Assembly (NCBI RefSeq): GCF_008065135.1
Contig: NZ_CP042914.1
Span: 3,534,001 to 3,598,000 of the forward strand
Length of the DNA: 64,000 bases
Source: Roseimaritima ulvae
GTDB taxonomy: Bacteria > Planctomycetota > Planctomycetia > Pirellulales > Pirellulaceae
Direction of reading: 5' to 3'
Shown here: positions 9,132-18,647 of the stretch, in pieces
Numbering within the stretch: position 1 is the stretch's first letter
How the letters are laid out: each line of letters starts with the position of its first letter
The notes under the pieces: model-generated
Databases searched by the model: none
What the model saw: only the letters and a program-made list of their open reading frames with translations
Told to the model about the DNA's origin: nothing
Translations under genes and position numbers: made by a program

Positions 9132-9177
9132 ACCAACCAACAACCAACAACCAACAACCAACAACCAACAACCAAAC
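9132..9177. repeat. Heptanucleotide tandem array (AACCAAC)n
   Basis: About six copies of a 7-bp unit AACCAAC run up to the stop codon of the minus-strand DUF1501 gene, which ends at 9178. There is no coding potential. Confidence 0.9.
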
Positions 9178-10617
9178 CTAGCCCGCCAAGACCTCTTTCA
9201 CCACGGTACCGTGGACGTTGGTGAGGCGGCGTTGGATGCCATTGTGATAGTGCGTCAGCCGCTCGTGGTCGATGCCGAACAGGTGCAACACGGTGGCGTG
9301 AAAGTCATGCCAGGGGATCGGACGTTCGACGGCTTTCCAGCCCAACTCATCGGTGCTTCCAAACGCCATGCCCGGACGCAAACCGGCGCCGGCGAGCCAA
9401 CAACTGAAGCCGTAGCGGTTGTGGTCGCGACCGGGACCCACCTGGTCGGCGGCGGATTGCGCAAAAGGTGTGCGGCCGAATTCGGTGGTAAACAGCACCA
9501 GGGTGTCTTTTAACATCCCGCGTTGCTTCAGGTCTTGCAGCAGCGCTGCAACCGGTTGGTCGATCCGCCGAGCTTCGATGGTATGATTCTCTTTTACGTT
9601 CTCGTGAGCGTCCCAGCTGCTCCGCGGGTTGCCGGCGACCGGGCCACCTGAGAACAACTGCACAAACCGCACGCCGCGTTCGAGCAATCGCCGGCCCAGC
9701 AAACAACGACGTCCCATGTCCGCCGTGTCGTCCTGATCCAATCCGTACATCTTGTGGGTATGAGCCGTTTCGCCCTCGATGGCGCCCACTTCGGGCACCG
9801 ACAACTGCATTTTGGCAGCCAGTTCGTAGCTTTGGATGCGAGCTGCCAAGGCCGCGTCGGCACCGCTCCGATGCAACTGTTCGCGATGGATGGCGTTGAC
9901 GAATTGACGAGTCGCGCGGTCGGCGTCGGGGGACAGCGGCCGAGCGGGAAATAGATCGCGAACCGGCTGCGGGCCGCCGCGGAGCACGACGCCTTGCGTG
10001 CTGGAAGGCAGGAACGCGCTGCTCCACGTCGACGCCCCCGTATTGGGAGCACCCCGTGAATCGTTCATCACTACATACGCCGGCAAGGAGTCGGTTTCCG
10101 ATCCCAAACCGTAGGAAATCCAGCTGCCCATCGAAGGAAAACCGTTAAATTCGAATCCGCTGTTCGCCAAAAACAAAGCGGGCGTGTGGTTGGCCGATTG
10201 CGACTCCATCGAACGCAAGACGGTCAGATCGTCGGCCTGGGCGGCGATGTGCGGGAACATCTCGGAGATCATCAACCCGCTCTGACCCCGCGGCTTAAAC
10301 TCCCAATCCTCCTTGCGCAGCAAACCCATCTGCCCGAAAAAAATGTCGGGTTTTTCGTCGGTCTGCAACGTCTTGCCGTGGAATTTTCGCAGCTCCGGTT
10401 TGAAGTCGAATGAATCCACGTGACTCAATCCACCCACCAAGCAGATATGGATCGCTCGTTTGGCCACGGGCGGAAAATGCGGCGGCGATGCCGAGGGCTC
10501 GGCGGCCGGGGCCCGTTCGCCGGCCAACAAACTGGCCAGGGCCGTGGCGCCTAACCCTTGCAGTCCCCAATCGAACAGCCCACGACGAGTGATTTGATTT
10601 GCTGTTTCAGACATCAT
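9178..10617 (-). CDS. DUF1501 domain protein, exported by Tat
   Basis: Predicted 479-residue protein of the DUF1501 family, abundant in planctomycetes and distantly related to the sulfatase/alkaline phosphatase fold. A Tat-type leader is visible (TRRGLFDWGLQGLGATALASL), including the RR pair and a hydrophobic stretch. Conserved blocks include KRAIHICLVGGLSHVDSFD near the N-terminus, the SNHTPALFLANSGF region, FTTEFGRTPFAQ, and the C-terminal HDFHATVLHLFGIDHERLTHYHNG. The enzyme activity is not established. The start overlaps the stop of the upstream PSD1-type gene by 4 bp (ATGA), the usual arrangement of these two families in planctomycetes, where they form a two-gene operon. Confidence 0.93.
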   Translation of the reverse strand: MMSETANQITRRGLFDWGLQGLGATALASLLAGERAPAAEPSASPPHFPPVAKRAIHICLVGGLSHVDSFDFKPELRKFHGKTLQTDEKPDIFFGQMGLLRKEDWEFKPRGQSGLMISEMFPHIAAQADDLTVLRSMESQSANHTPALFLANSGFEFNGFPSMGSWISYGLGSETDSLPAYVVMNDSRGAPNTGASTWSSAFLPSSTQGVVLRGGPQPVRDLFPARPLSPDADRATRQFVNAIHREQLHRSGADAALAARIQSYELAAKMQLSVPEVGAIEGETAHTHKMYGLDQDDTADMGRRCLLGRRLLERGVRFVQLFSGGPVAGNPRSSWDAHENVKENHTIEARRIDQPVAALLQDLKQRGMLKDTLVLFTTEFGRTPFAQSAADQVGPGRDHNRYGFSCWLAGAGLRPGMAFGSTDELGWKAVERPIPWHDFHATVLHLFGIDHERLTHYHNGIQRRLTNVHGTVVKEVLAG

Positions 10618-13600
10618 TCAATGATCACGAATTCGTTGGAATTAAACAGACCTCGACACAGCGCCGGCAGACCATGTTGCTGCACCAACTGCTGCGACAA
10701 TTCCGCTTCCCGCGGGGTGGGTTGGCGGGCCAATGCGAGTTGCCAAACCCGCTGAACCTGCCGCGGAATATCGTCGCCGGTTTCCGCTTTAACGCGAGCG
10801 GCGAAATAGTCCGACATCCGCAGCACAAACGCATTGTTCAACAGGCTGAGGGCTTGCAGCGGGGTGGTGGTGACGGCACGGCGAGGAGCCGTCGAAGACG
10901 AATCCGGACAATCGAAGGTGTCCAGCAGCGCGCTGCGACCGCCGCGAGGATTAAAGCGGTACACGGTTCGCCGAAAGAATTCGTCTCCGTCCACGTCCAA
11001 CGGTTCGTAGTAGGTGGTGCCGTTGATGTAATTTACAGCGACGTCTTTGAAACTGGGGCCGCCGCGTTGATCGTTCAATTTTCCGGACACACTCAGCATC
11101 GCGTCGCGGATCGCTTCCGCTTCCAATCGCCGCGAGGGGCCTCGCCACAGCAACCGGTTGTTGGCGTCCAGCGACTGTGCGAGTTGCTGTGTGGTCGATG
11201 CGTCGCTGCGTGATGCTTGACGATAGGTCTGGGAGGTGACGATCAAACGGTGCAGGTCTTTCAGGCGAAAGCCCTCGTCACGAAATCGCTTGGCCAGGTA
11301 TTCCAGTAGGTCGGGATGGCTGGGCCGACCCCCGTTAAATCCAAAATCGTTAGGCGTATCGACGATGCCGGTACCAAAATGGTAGTGCCAAACACGATTG
11401 ACAATTACCCGCGAAAACAGCGGATTGTCGATCGCGGTGATCCAGTCGGCCAGTTTTTTCCGACGTTCCGCTTCGGGAGCGTCGGGCGGCAAACCAAAAT
11501 CGGCCGATACGCCCTGGACGGCAGCCACCGCGGCCGGCGCGACCAGTGGCCCTACGTTGTCCGGGTCGCCTCGCAACAGCACGTGTGTGTTGTCGCCCTT
11601 GGTAGCGGTCAGCGTGTAGAGCTTGCGTTTTGCCGCGACGGCCAGCGCTGCGCGTTGTTGGTTGAGGCTTTCCAGTTGCTCGATCAAGGCTGCGCGTTGT
11701 TTGCGGAGCGACTCCGTTAACGAGTCCATGATCTGTTGTTCGGAAACGTAGTTCGTTGAACGGGTTGCCGATGCCGCGATTTGCGTCGGCGTCAAAGCGG
11801 AATCGTAAAACGCCGCTCGATCGATGCGGGCCCGGAGGGCTCGCGATGCGACAAAGGGTTTGTGACGCAGCCCAAACAAGATCTCGCTTTCTCCCGAGGC
11901 ATACGGTTGCAGCGGAGATTTGCGGATCGGTTTGCCGTAGGCTTTGCCGTCGCGGTAACCGTGAATGGTACCATCGGCGGTGTAGACCAGGGCCACGTGT
12001 ACCGGGCGCGTTTGGGCGGCGTTTTCGGCGGTGGCGATAAAGGAATCGGTACGAGCAAAACTATTGCTGCCGGCCATCCAGTGTTGGGGTTCACGTTCGC
12101 CGAACACGATCGAGTCGAACAGCACGCCGTCGCGTGATTCGATCGTAATCGCACCGCCGCCACGTTGCTGCAAATCGTCCAATTGGACCCATACTTCGAG
12201 TGTCTTTTCGGTGATGTCTTTAGGCAGCGGAGCGGTTTCCATATAACCCTCGCCGTCGAGCACCAGGGCGCCGTCTTGCAGTTTGGCGGAACCGTGCAGT
12301 CGGCCATGCAATTGCCCGAGGCCGTCACGCGTATTGTCGTCAAACTCCCAGACGGCGAAGGGCTGCGGACCGGCTGGGGCGTCCGCGGGTCCGGCATCGT
12401 CGACGGCCAGCAGGGCAGTGCGAGCGGCGTTGTCGATTTTGGCAAGCTGTTCGCTGAGCCGTTTGTGTTTGGCGTCCAGCTGCTGCAGCGTTTCGGCAGT
12501 CTGAGCGTCTGGCACTTCCCGTTCGCCGTAGCCCAAGCCGCTGATCGCCGAAGCCAACTGGTAAAACTCGGTTTGGCTGATCGGATCAAACTTGTGGTCG
12601 TGGCAGCGGGCGCAATTGATGGTCAGTCCTAAAAAGGATTGTCCGATGGTGGCCAGGACTTCTTCGATTTCATCTTGCCGCGCCAGCTGCTTCATCCGTT
12701 TGCTGCCGCCTACAACCGTGTTGTGCACGCCGGCCACCCAGAAACCGGTGGACGCGGCACCGCTAACACCGCCGACCAGCTGATCACCAATCAACTGGTG
12801 GCGGACAAATTCGTCATAGGGCATGTCCGCATTGAACGCTTCGATGACCCAGTCGCGATACATCCAAGCGTGTTCGCGTGGCATGTTACGTTCAAAACCA
12901 TCGCTTTCGCCAAACCGGACCACGTCCAGCCAATGCCGGGCCCAGCGTTCGCCGTAGGCCGGGGACGCCAGCAGTTCGTCGACGCATCGCTGATAAGCTT
13001 CCTGCGAAGGGGCGGCCGCGAAGGTGCGTACTTGTTCGGGGGTTGGCGGCAGACCGATTAAATCGAAGTACAAGCGGCGGAGCAAAGTACGGGCATCCGC
13101 CTGGGGCTGGATCTTCAGTTCCGGCGATGCGACGCGCAAGCGTTGCTGAATAAACGCGTCGATGGGATGTTGCCCCTCGGCGCCGGGTGACCGAGGCGGC
13201 TGGACGCTTCGCAGGGGCTGCAGAGCCCACCAATCGCGACCCGCGCGGGTGTCGGTGGTGGTGGCAAAGGCATCGATGGGGCTGGTACCCCAGTGGGCGC
13301 CTTGATCGATCCAGGCTTTAAGTAGAGCTTTGTCGTCGTCGGCCAGCGGATGTTTGGGCGGCATTTCATCGCTGTCGACCCGCAACCACAATTCGCTCTC
13401 CGCGGCGTTTCCCGCCACGATCGCCGCTCCGCTGTCGCCGCCCTGCATCGCCGTTGCGATATGCCGCAGCGAAAGCCCGCCTTCGGGGTCGCCTTCGCCG
13501 TGACATTCCAAACAGTGGGAGGCAAGGATCGGCGCCACCTTCGAATCGAAATCGATCCGCGCTTCGTCCGCCGCCGCGTCCTCTGGGGTCAACAGCACAG

Positions 13601-13736
13601 CCGCAAGCAGACAGCATGCGGCCGGACAAATCCAAATCGAATTCCAATTCGGATTCCAAAACCATTTCGGCAACGACCGGCGAGGAGCGACGGAGGTGGT
13701 GCGGCCGAGTATGGGGCGTGGCGGGTCGGTTCGCAT
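10614..13736 (-). CDS. PSD1-type planctomycete cytochrome C protein (DUF1549, LamG-like, DUF1553)
   Basis: Predicted 1,040-residue exported protein. The N-terminus has a long polar leader and a hydrophobic segment at about 34-50. A haem-binding site C75-L-E-C78-H79 lies in a planctomycete-type cytochrome C domain (PILASHCLECH). DUF1549 follows (about 190-400, with RHWLDVVRFGESDGFERN), then a LamG/concanavalin-like insert at about 470-650, and DUF1553 in the last third (NRVWHYHFGTGIVDTPNDFG and QTYRQAS). A coiled-coil stretch lies between the LamG-like and DUF1553 parts. The family is widespread in planctomycetes and is suspected to act in polysaccharide breakdown, but its function is unproven. 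It overlaps the DUF1501 gene downstream. A relatively long leader before the signal segment suggests that an internal start is also possible. Confidence 0.9.
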   Translation of the reverse strand: MRTDPPRPILGRTTSVAPRRSLPKWFWNPNWNSIWICPAACCLLAAVLLTPEDAAADEARIDFDSKVAPILASHCLECHGEGDPEGGLSLRHIATAMQGGDSGAAIVAGNAAESELWLRVDSDEMPPKHPLADDDKALLKAWIDQGAHWGTSPIDAFATTTDTRAGRDWWALQPLRSVQPPRSPGAEGQHPIDAFIQQRLRVASPELKIQPQADARTLLRRLYFDLIGLPPTPEQVRTFAAAPSQEAYQRCVDELLASPAYGERWARHWLDVVRFGESDGFERNMPREHAWMYRDWVIEAFNADMPYDEFVRHQLIGDQLVGGVSGAASTGFWVAGVHNTVVGGSKRMKQLARQDEIEEVLATIGQSFLGLTINCARCHDHKFDPISQTEFYQLASAISGLGYGEREVPDAQTAETLQQLDAKHKRLSEQLAKIDNAARTALLAVDDAGPADAPAGPQPFAVWEFDDNTRDGLGQLHGRLHGSAKLQDGALVLDGEGYMETAPLPKDITEKTLEVWVQLDDLQQRGGGAITIESRDGVLFDSIVFGEREPQHWMAGSNSFARTDSFIATAENAAQTRPVHVALVYTADGTIHGYRDGKAYGKPIRKSPLQPYASGESEILFGLRHKPFVASRALRARIDRAAFYDSALTPTQIAASATRSTNYVSEQQIMDSLTESLRKQRAALIEQLESLNQQRAALAVAAKRKLYTLTATKGDNTHVLLRGDPDNVGPLVAPAAVAAVQGVSADFGLPPDAPEAERRKKLADWITAIDNPLFSRVIVNRVWHYHFGTGIVDTPNDFGFNGGRPSHPDLLEYLAKRFRDEGFRLKDLHRLIVTSQTYRQASRSDASTTQQLAQSLDANNRLLWRGPSRRLEAEAIRDAMLSVSGKLNDQRGGPSFKDVAVNYINGTTYYEPLDVDGDEFFRRTVYRFNPRGGRSALLDTFDCPDSSSTAPRRAVTTTPLQALSLLNNAFVLRMSDYFAARVKAETGDDIPRQVQRVWQLALARQPTPREAELSQQLVQQHGLPALCRGLFNSNEFVIIE

Positions 13737-13843
13737 GATGACAAGCAGAAGGCGGGCGAGGTGGGGCAGCGGGCCCCATTATAGCCGCTTTCCAGCCTGC
13801 CACGCGTTCCACGCCGCAATCAAGCTCAGCCGCGCATTCAACT

Positions 13844-14323
13844 TCAGCCGCGTTCGGCGACCAAACGCACAAAGTCCATGGGCGAGATAATTCCCAGTAG
13901 GCGACGGTCTTTGCTGACCACGGGCACATGATGCACCTGTTTCTGCAGCATTAGGTTGGCCACTTGTTGCATGTTTTCGCCCTGCTGCACCGTGATCGTG
14001 GCGCCGGACATGATGTTGACGATCTCGTCGGCGCCGATCGTGTTGCGGATCAGATCGGTCACCAACGAGGATTGATCATAAATCGCCAGATCGCTGTCCA
14101 AGGTTCGCTCGGCATCCTGCATCACCCGCAACAGGTCGCTGGACGTCAAAATTCCCGCCAGATGATTCGCCTCATCGACGACCGGCAGCGCCGAGAGATG
14201 ATACTCGGTCATCTTGTCCACGGCATCTTGCACGGTGGCATCGTCGGTGATCGTTAGGGGATGTCGCTGCATGACGCTCTCGACCAAAATTTGAGCGTCA
14301 GTCTTGATCGTGTTCGTAGTCAT
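13844..14323 (-). CDS. Paired CBS-domain protein (Hrp1-like), copy 1
   Basis: Predicted 159-residue cytoplasmic protein made of two CBS domains and little else (about 15-70 and 95-155). Both have the usual LPVVDEANHLAGILTSSDLLR and HVPVVSKDRRLLGIISPMDFV cores. Stand-alone CBS pairs bind adenosine nucleotides and act as energy or redox sensors; the M. tuberculosis example Hrp1 (Rv2626c) belongs to the DosR regulon. The ATG at 14323 was chosen because family homology starts there and the longer upstream frame is low-complexity. A perfect sigma-54 -24/-12 match lies upstream at 14401-14416, giving a 5' leader of about 67 bases. The gene is divergent from a universal stress protein gene, and a second paired-CBS gene lies at 20251. 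Confidence 0.92.
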   Translation of the reverse strand: MTTNTIKTDAQILVESVMQRHPLTITDDATVQDAVDKMTEYHLSALPVVDEANHLAGILTSSDLLRVMQDAERTLDSDLAIYDQSSLVTDLIRNTIGADEIVNIMSGATITVQQGENMQQVANLMLQKQVHHVPVVSKDRRLLGIISPMDFVRLVAERG

Positions 14324-14400
14324 GGGAACCTCGACGAAAGGGGCAAATAGGGAGTTAGGAGTTAGCGATAAGGGCTGGTTGTTACGTTGGAAGAACAGGA

Positions 14401-14416
14401 TGCAAACTTTGTGCCA
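14401..14416 (-). promoter_or_regulatory. Sigma-54 promoter for CBS protein 1
   Basis: Read on the minus strand the site is TGGCAC-AAAGT-TTGCA, matching the -24/-12 consensus at all 11 defined positions with the required GG-N10-GC spacing. The predicted start site near 14390 leaves a leader of about 67 bases. Confidence 0.85.
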
Positions 14417-14593
14417 GGGCCGCAGGTGTGGGAGCTTCGTGGATTCGCGAGCCATAGTGATCCGTTTCGCACAGGGGCGGCGAGCGGGGAAGCACACTGC
14501 CGCCATTGTCGCCTCCACCGGCAGCGCTCGCGGGGCATCTTGGGACTGATTTCGCTGTTTCAGATCGGTGCCACGCTTTGGGGGATGGAAACA

Positions 14594-14607
14594 GTGCGTC
14601 GATGCAC
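14594..14607. promoter_or_regulatory. Palindrome GTGC-N6-GCAC, possible activator site 1
   Basis: GTGCGTCGATGCAC lies between two divergent sigma-54 promoters. Its centre is about 77 bases upstream of the predicted start of the stress-protein gene and about 210 upstream of that of the CBS gene, distances typical of enhancer sites for sigma-54 activators. The same palindrome class occurs in three other intergenic regions of the island. Confidence 0.55.
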
Positions 14608-14650
14608 AGGATCAGTCAATAAGCAGGGATTCAGCGAGCGTTCTTGTTAC

Positions 14651-14666
14651 TGGCACCGCGTTTGCA
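14651..14666 (+). promoter_or_regulatory. Sigma-54 promoter for universal stress protein 1
   Basis: TGGCAC-CGCGT-TTGCA, a full match to the -24/-12 consensus. The predicted transcription start near 14677 gives a leader of about 39 bases before the ATG at 14716, including a GGGAG ribosome-binding site. Confidence 0.85.
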
Positions 14667-14715
14667 TCGCAGTCCAGGCAATCATTGATCGAAGACGCCT
14701 CGCCGGGAGCCCATC

Positions 14716-15663
14716 ATGCGAGTCCTACTAGCCAACGACGCATCTCCTCATTCGCGGGCCGCAGCGGAGTATTTGTTAGCGGTTCCGTTTCGCAGGCCGA
14801 TCGATTTGGATGTGGCTTGTGCGGTCTCGCCGCCATTGATGGTCGACACGGGGCTGGGGATTCCCGTGGACCTGCATGACTTCATCGAAGAGGAACGGCA
14901 GGCGGTGCAACAGCGTGTGGAAGAGACGGCCGAACAGTTGGGTGGACCGGTCCATTCGGTGCATACGCATGTGCCTGTGGGACCGGCGTCCAGCGAGCTG
15001 CTGGAGTTGGCCGAGGGGACGGGCGCCGACCTGATCGTATTGGGCGCGGTCGGCCATTCCGCCATGGACCGAGTGTTATTGGGCAGCGTTTCGGATTATG
15101 TGGCGACGCACAGCGACGTTTCGACCCTGGTCGTGCGTCCCAAACGCGATTCCGAGCTGCCACCTTCGTTGCAGAAAATCATGCTGGCGCTTTCGGGCAG
15201 CCCTGAAGACGACCGGATGTTGCAATGGTTGCGATGCCTAAAACTAAATCCTGGCGTCGAAGTCCATCTGGTGCGGATTTTGCGTCTGGACAAATTCTAC
15301 CGCCACGACATCCGGCAGAAGGCGTCCGCCTACTGGCAATCCTTCGTCAACGCGGCTCAGACTCAAATTCTGGATTTTGAAACCAAGCTGCAAGATATGG
15401 GATTGAATACCGAAACGCATTTGGTGGAAGCAGAGCATATCGGAGAGGCTCTAATCGACTATGCCGAGCAGCACGGTTGCGACCTGATGATGACCGGCGA
15501 TAGCGACAGCGGCTTGCTGACTCGGGTCTTCTTGGGCAGCACCTCGCGATATGTACTGCGGCACGCTCAGTGCAGCGTGATGATCGTGCGAGACAAGTCG
15601 GACCGTCAAGCGGCCAAACGCGCCGTGGCGGAACAAAGTCAACAGGGTTCGGTAGGCGTGTAG
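14716..15663 (+). CDS. Universal stress protein, tandem UspA domains, copy 1
   Basis: Predicted 315-residue protein with two UspA domains (about 1-142 and 152-297). The first ends in GAVGHSAMDRVLLGSVSDYVATHSDVSTLVV and the second in TGDSDSGLLTRVFLGSTSRYVLRHAQCSVMIV; both show the G-x2-G-x9-G-S/T pattern of ATP-binding Usp proteins, though the second is shifted. Tandem Usp proteins such as Rv2005c and Rv2623 in mycobacteria bind ATP and slow growth under hypoxia. A GGGAG sequence precedes the ATG. It is driven by a perfect sigma-54 promoter and is divergent from CBS protein 1. It is convergent with the P-type ATPase gene. The C-terminal 15 residues are polar and not conserved. Confidence 0.92.
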   Translation: MRVLLANDASPHSRAAAEYLLAVPFRRPIDLDVACAVSPPLMVDTGLGIPVDLHDFIEEERQAVQQRVEETAEQLGGPVHSVHTHVPVGPASSELLELAEGTGADLIVLGAVGHSAMDRVLLGSVSDYVATHSDVSTLVVRPKRDSELPPSLQKIMLALSGSPEDDRMLQWLRCLKLNPGVEVHLVRILRLDKFYRHDIRQKASAYWQSFVNAAQTQILDFETKLQDMGLNTETHLVEAEHIGEALIDYAEQHGCDLMMTGDSDSGLLTRVFLGSTSRYVLRHAQCSVMIVRDKSDRQAAKRAVAEQSQQGSVGV

Positions 15664-15677
15664 CGAGCCACAATCCC

Positions 15678-15747
15678 CCGTAGCTACCGTCGCCAGACGG
15701 TGGGACAGAGACGGAAGCGGCCCCACGCTCTGGCGAGCGTAGCCACG
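15678..15747. repeat. GTAGC/GCCA hairpin pair
   Basis: GTAGCTACCGTC-GCCA-GACGGTGG forms a hairpin, and an imperfect inverted copy (around 15721-15746) faces it. The pair lies between the convergent stress-protein and ATPase genes. Confidence 0.8.
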
Positions 15748-15763
15748 TTGGGCGCAGTCGTCG

Positions 15764-18508
15764 CTACAAGGTTGCTTTTGGGTGCCGTTTTCGCCACGTC
15801 CATTTGTGCAGTTCCATCACCGGCAGGATGGTTAGCGCCAATAGAATCAGCAAGCCCCAGTTGTTCAGGGAAATCGGTTCGGCGCCCAACAGCGACTGCC
15901 CGAAACCGCTGTGCATGGCGGCGAAGTGGATCAGAAAGGCCACGACCGCCCCGGTCAACAACACGGGGCTGCGAAACGGTGAGATGGCGAAGGCCGACTT
16001 GGTCTCCGAACGGCAATTGCCGACGTGAAAATTTTCGAACAGGACCATCAGCAGCAATAACAGGTTGCGGGTGGTGGCGGCGTCGTTCGGGCTGGCATCG
16101 GCGGGCAGGAACCAGCGGAACAGCCCAAAACCCACAATGCCCATCAGCAGTGCGGCGATCACCGTGCGTTCGATCATCAATTGATTAAAGATCGACTCGT
16201 CGGGCGAGCGAGGTTGCCGCTGCAGCACGCCGCCTTCATTGGGTTCCAACGCCAGGGCCACGTGTTGAATGCCGTTGGTGACCACATTCAGCCAGAGGAT
16301 TTGCACCGGCAACAGGGGCAGGTATGGGGACCCCGTAGCCACCGCCAGGGTCATCAAAACCAACTCCGCCGCCCCGGTGGAAACCAGCAGATAGATCACC
16401 TTGCGGATGTTATCGTAGGCCACGCGTCCCTCTTCGATACCTGACACGATGGTGGCAAAATTGTCATCGCTGATCACCAGTTCGCCGGCTTCGCGGGCCA
16501 CGTCGGTACCGCTTTTGCCCATCGCCACTCCGATGTTGGCGGCGCGCAGCGCGGGCGCGTCGTTGACACCATCGCCGGTGACGGCGACGAAGTGACCGGC
16601 TTGCTTGGCAGCTTCGACGATCTGCAGTTTTTGCCGCGGAGCGACACGAGCAAAAACGCGGATGCGGCGGACGATGTGGGCGAGCTCTGCGGGAGTGATG
16701 TTATCCAGATCGGCGCCGGTCAGCACGTGCTGTTCGGTATCGGCCAGCCCCAATTCACGAGCGATGGCCAGCGCCGTGACGCTGTGGTCGCCGGTGATCA
16801 TGGAGACCTGCACGCCGGCTCGCTGACAATCCTGAATCGCGGCCTGCACGCCCGGGCGGAGCGGGTCCAGCATGGCGGTAAAGCCCAGAAACCGCAGGTT
16901 TTCCGGCGTGGGAGGCGGATCGGCGGAGGACAAATCGGGGGCTGTCTGACCGTCGGCAATGGCCAACACCCGATAGCCGCGGGCGGCCATCTCGATGGCT
17001 TGGGCTTCCAATGCCGTTTGATCTAAATCGCCGCCCTGAGCTGTGGAACACATCGCCAGCACGCGTTCCAACCCGCCTTTCACGAACACCGTCACGCCGC
17101 CGTTGTGGCGATGGTACGAAGCCGCAAATTGGTACTCCGGTTCAAACGGTATTTGATTGGCCTGAGCATACCGGTCCAGCATCGCTTCGCGGGTCAGGCC
17201 CAACTTGTATCCGCCGCACAGCAGCGCGATGTCCACGGCGTCGCCATGCCAGTGCCAGGACCCGTCGCGGCGATGCAAGTCGGCTTCGTTGCACAACACC
17301 GCGGCGCGGAACATGGCTTGCAAGGCTTCGTGCTCCTCCGCCTTGATGGCTCGACCGTCCAGCAACACATCGCCTTGCGGAGCGAAACCTTCGCCGCTGA
17401 CCTGGAATGTTGTCCCGTCGGGCAGAGCGATTTCTCGCACCGTCAGTTCATTGCAGGTCAAGGTACCGGTTTTGTCGGTCGCGATCAGCGTACAACTGCC
17501 CAGCCCCTCGACCGCGGTCAACCGCCGGACAATCAATCCGCGACGGGCCATCCGGATGGTGGCGATGGCCAGGGCCACGGTCATGGCCACCGGCAAGCCT
17601 TCGGGGATCACCGAAACGGCCAGCGCCACGCCAAACAAAAACATTTCGGATATCTGGTAGCCCCCCAAGGCGACGCCCAACGTGCCGATCGAGGCGGCGG
17701 CGATCAGTACCGCCACCGCGATCGCCTTGGTGAAGCGTTCCATCCGCACCAACAGCGGTGGGCTGCCGCCAGTATCCGCCAAGACGTCCAGGGCCAGTTG
17801 ACCGACGTTGGTGGCTTGACCGGTGGCCACCACCAAACCTTTGGCTCGGCCGCGGGTCACAATCGAACCGGCCTGGGCCATGTTGACGCGATCGGCCACC
17901 ACGGTTTGTGGCTCGCACACCGCCGCCGCGTCTTTCACCACGGGCAATGATTCGCCAGTCAATAACGATTCGTCGACTTCCAGTGCATGAGCTTGCAACA
18001 GACGTAGGTCGGCCGGAACGCGATTGCCCGACTCCAACCAAACCACGTCACCGGGCACCACATCTTCGGCGTTCAGATCACGGACTTCCCCATTGCGACT
18101 GACCGTGGCCCGAATCTGCAACAGCTGCCGCAGCGCCAGACTACTCTGCTGGGCTTTCCATTCCTGGTAGGAACCGATCAGGGCGTTGAGCACCAGGACG
18201 CCGAGGATGAAGCCGGCGTCTTTGACGTCGCCCATGGCAACCGACACCACGGCGGCGATCGCCAAAATATAGATCAACGGGCTCTGGAACTGCCGCAATG
18301 CGATCATCCATAAGGGCGTCGGTGGCGGTTGTGGAAGCGTATTCTTGCCATAGTGAAGCAATCGCGATTCCGCTTCCGACTGCCGCAACCCGGCTGTATC
18401 CGCTGACAATTCCCTCGTTACCGCGTCCGCAGTGAGTGCGTGCCAGGCGGGCGGGGAGCAAGCTTGATCGTTCACGTCGGGCAAAACCTGTTGTGTTGAG
18501 TTAGGCAT
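15764..18508 (-). CDS. P2-type cation-transporting ATPase (CtpF/calcium-pump-like)
   Basis: Predicted 914-residue P-type ATPase. The phosphorylated Asp345 lies in DKTGTLTCNELTV; the TGES actuator loop is in ESLLTGESLPV; PEGLP of membrane helix 4 is in SVIPEGLPVAMT; and the hinge reads VTGDGVNDAPALRAANIGVAMG. An N-terminal cation-ATPase domain precedes two helices, and six helices close the chain. P2 ATPases pump Ca2+, Na+ or K+, and the ion here is not certain. CtpF of M. tuberculosis, a DosR-regulon calcium pump, is a similar type. The ATG at 18508 has a GGAG nearby and is the family-consistent start. A near-perfect sigma-54 motif at 18523-18538 would place the transcript start only about 4 bases before this ATG, so either the mRNA is nearly leaderless or another promoter is used. 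Confidence 0.94.
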   Translation of the reverse strand: MPNSTQQVLPDVNDQACSPPAWHALTADAVTRELSADTAGLRQSEAESRLLHYGKNTLPQPPPTPLWMIALRQFQSPLIYILAIAAVVSVAMGDVKDAGFILGVLVLNALIGSYQEWKAQQSSLALRQLLQIRATVSRNGEVRDLNAEDVVPGDVVWLESGNRVPADLRLLQAHALEVDESLLTGESLPVVKDAAAVCEPQTVVADRVNMAQAGSIVTRGRAKGLVVATGQATNVGQLALDVLADTGGSPPLLVRMERFTKAIAVAVLIAAASIGTLGVALGGYQISEMFLFGVALAVSVIPEGLPVAMTVALAIATIRMARRGLIVRRLTAVEGLGSCTLIATDKTGTLTCNELTVREIALPDGTTFQVSGEGFAPQGDVLLDGRAIKAEEHEALQAMFRAAVLCNEADLHRRDGSWHWHGDAVDIALLCGGYKLGLTREAMLDRYAQANQIPFEPEYQFAASYHRHNGGVTVFVKGGLERVLAMCSTAQGGDLDQTALEAQAIEMAARGYRVLAIADGQTAPDLSSADPPPTPENLRFLGFTAMLDPLRPGVQAAIQDCQRAGVQVSMITGDHSVTALAIARELGLADTEQHVLTGADLDNITPAELAHIVRRIRVFARVAPRQKLQIVEAAKQAGHFVAVTGDGVNDAPALRAANIGVAMGKSGTDVAREAGELVISDDNFATIVSGIEEGRVAYDNIRKVIYLLVSTGAAELVLMTLAVATGSPYLPLLPVQILWLNVVTNGIQHVALALEPNEGGVLQRQPRSPDESIFNQLMIERTVIAALLMGIVGFGLFRWFLPADASPNDAATTRNLLLLLMVLFENFHVGNCRSETKSAFAISPFRSPVLLTGAVVAFLIHFAAMHSGFGQSLLGAEPISLNNWGLLILLALTILPVMELHKWTWRKRHPKATL

Positions 18509-18522
18509 CTCACAAGGCTCCT

Positions 18523-18538
18523 TGCAATTCCGGTGCCT
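18523..18538 (-). promoter_or_regulatory. Sigma-54 promoter motif next to the ATPase start
   Basis: On the minus strand AGGCAC-CGGAA-TTGCA matches 10 of 11 consensus positions with exact spacing. The predicted start site near 18512 is very close to the ATG at 18508 and downstream of the apparent Shine-Dalgarno, which is a conflict noted in the findings. Confidence 0.55.
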
Positions 18539-18647
18539 CGCAAACCGCAAGCGAGCGAGGAGGCCGCGGGCCTTGCATCTGGGGACGAGCGGAGCGGATA
18601 CACCGGGCAGATTGTGGGCTGTGGTGAGCCATGCGGCGCGCCCGATT

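Noticed and set aside
9132-9177. Possible CRISPR array because of regular repetition; the same was considered for 26061, 51851 and 61831.
   Set aside because: Units are 7-8 bp without spacers, and no Cas gene is nearby. They are simple tandem repeats.
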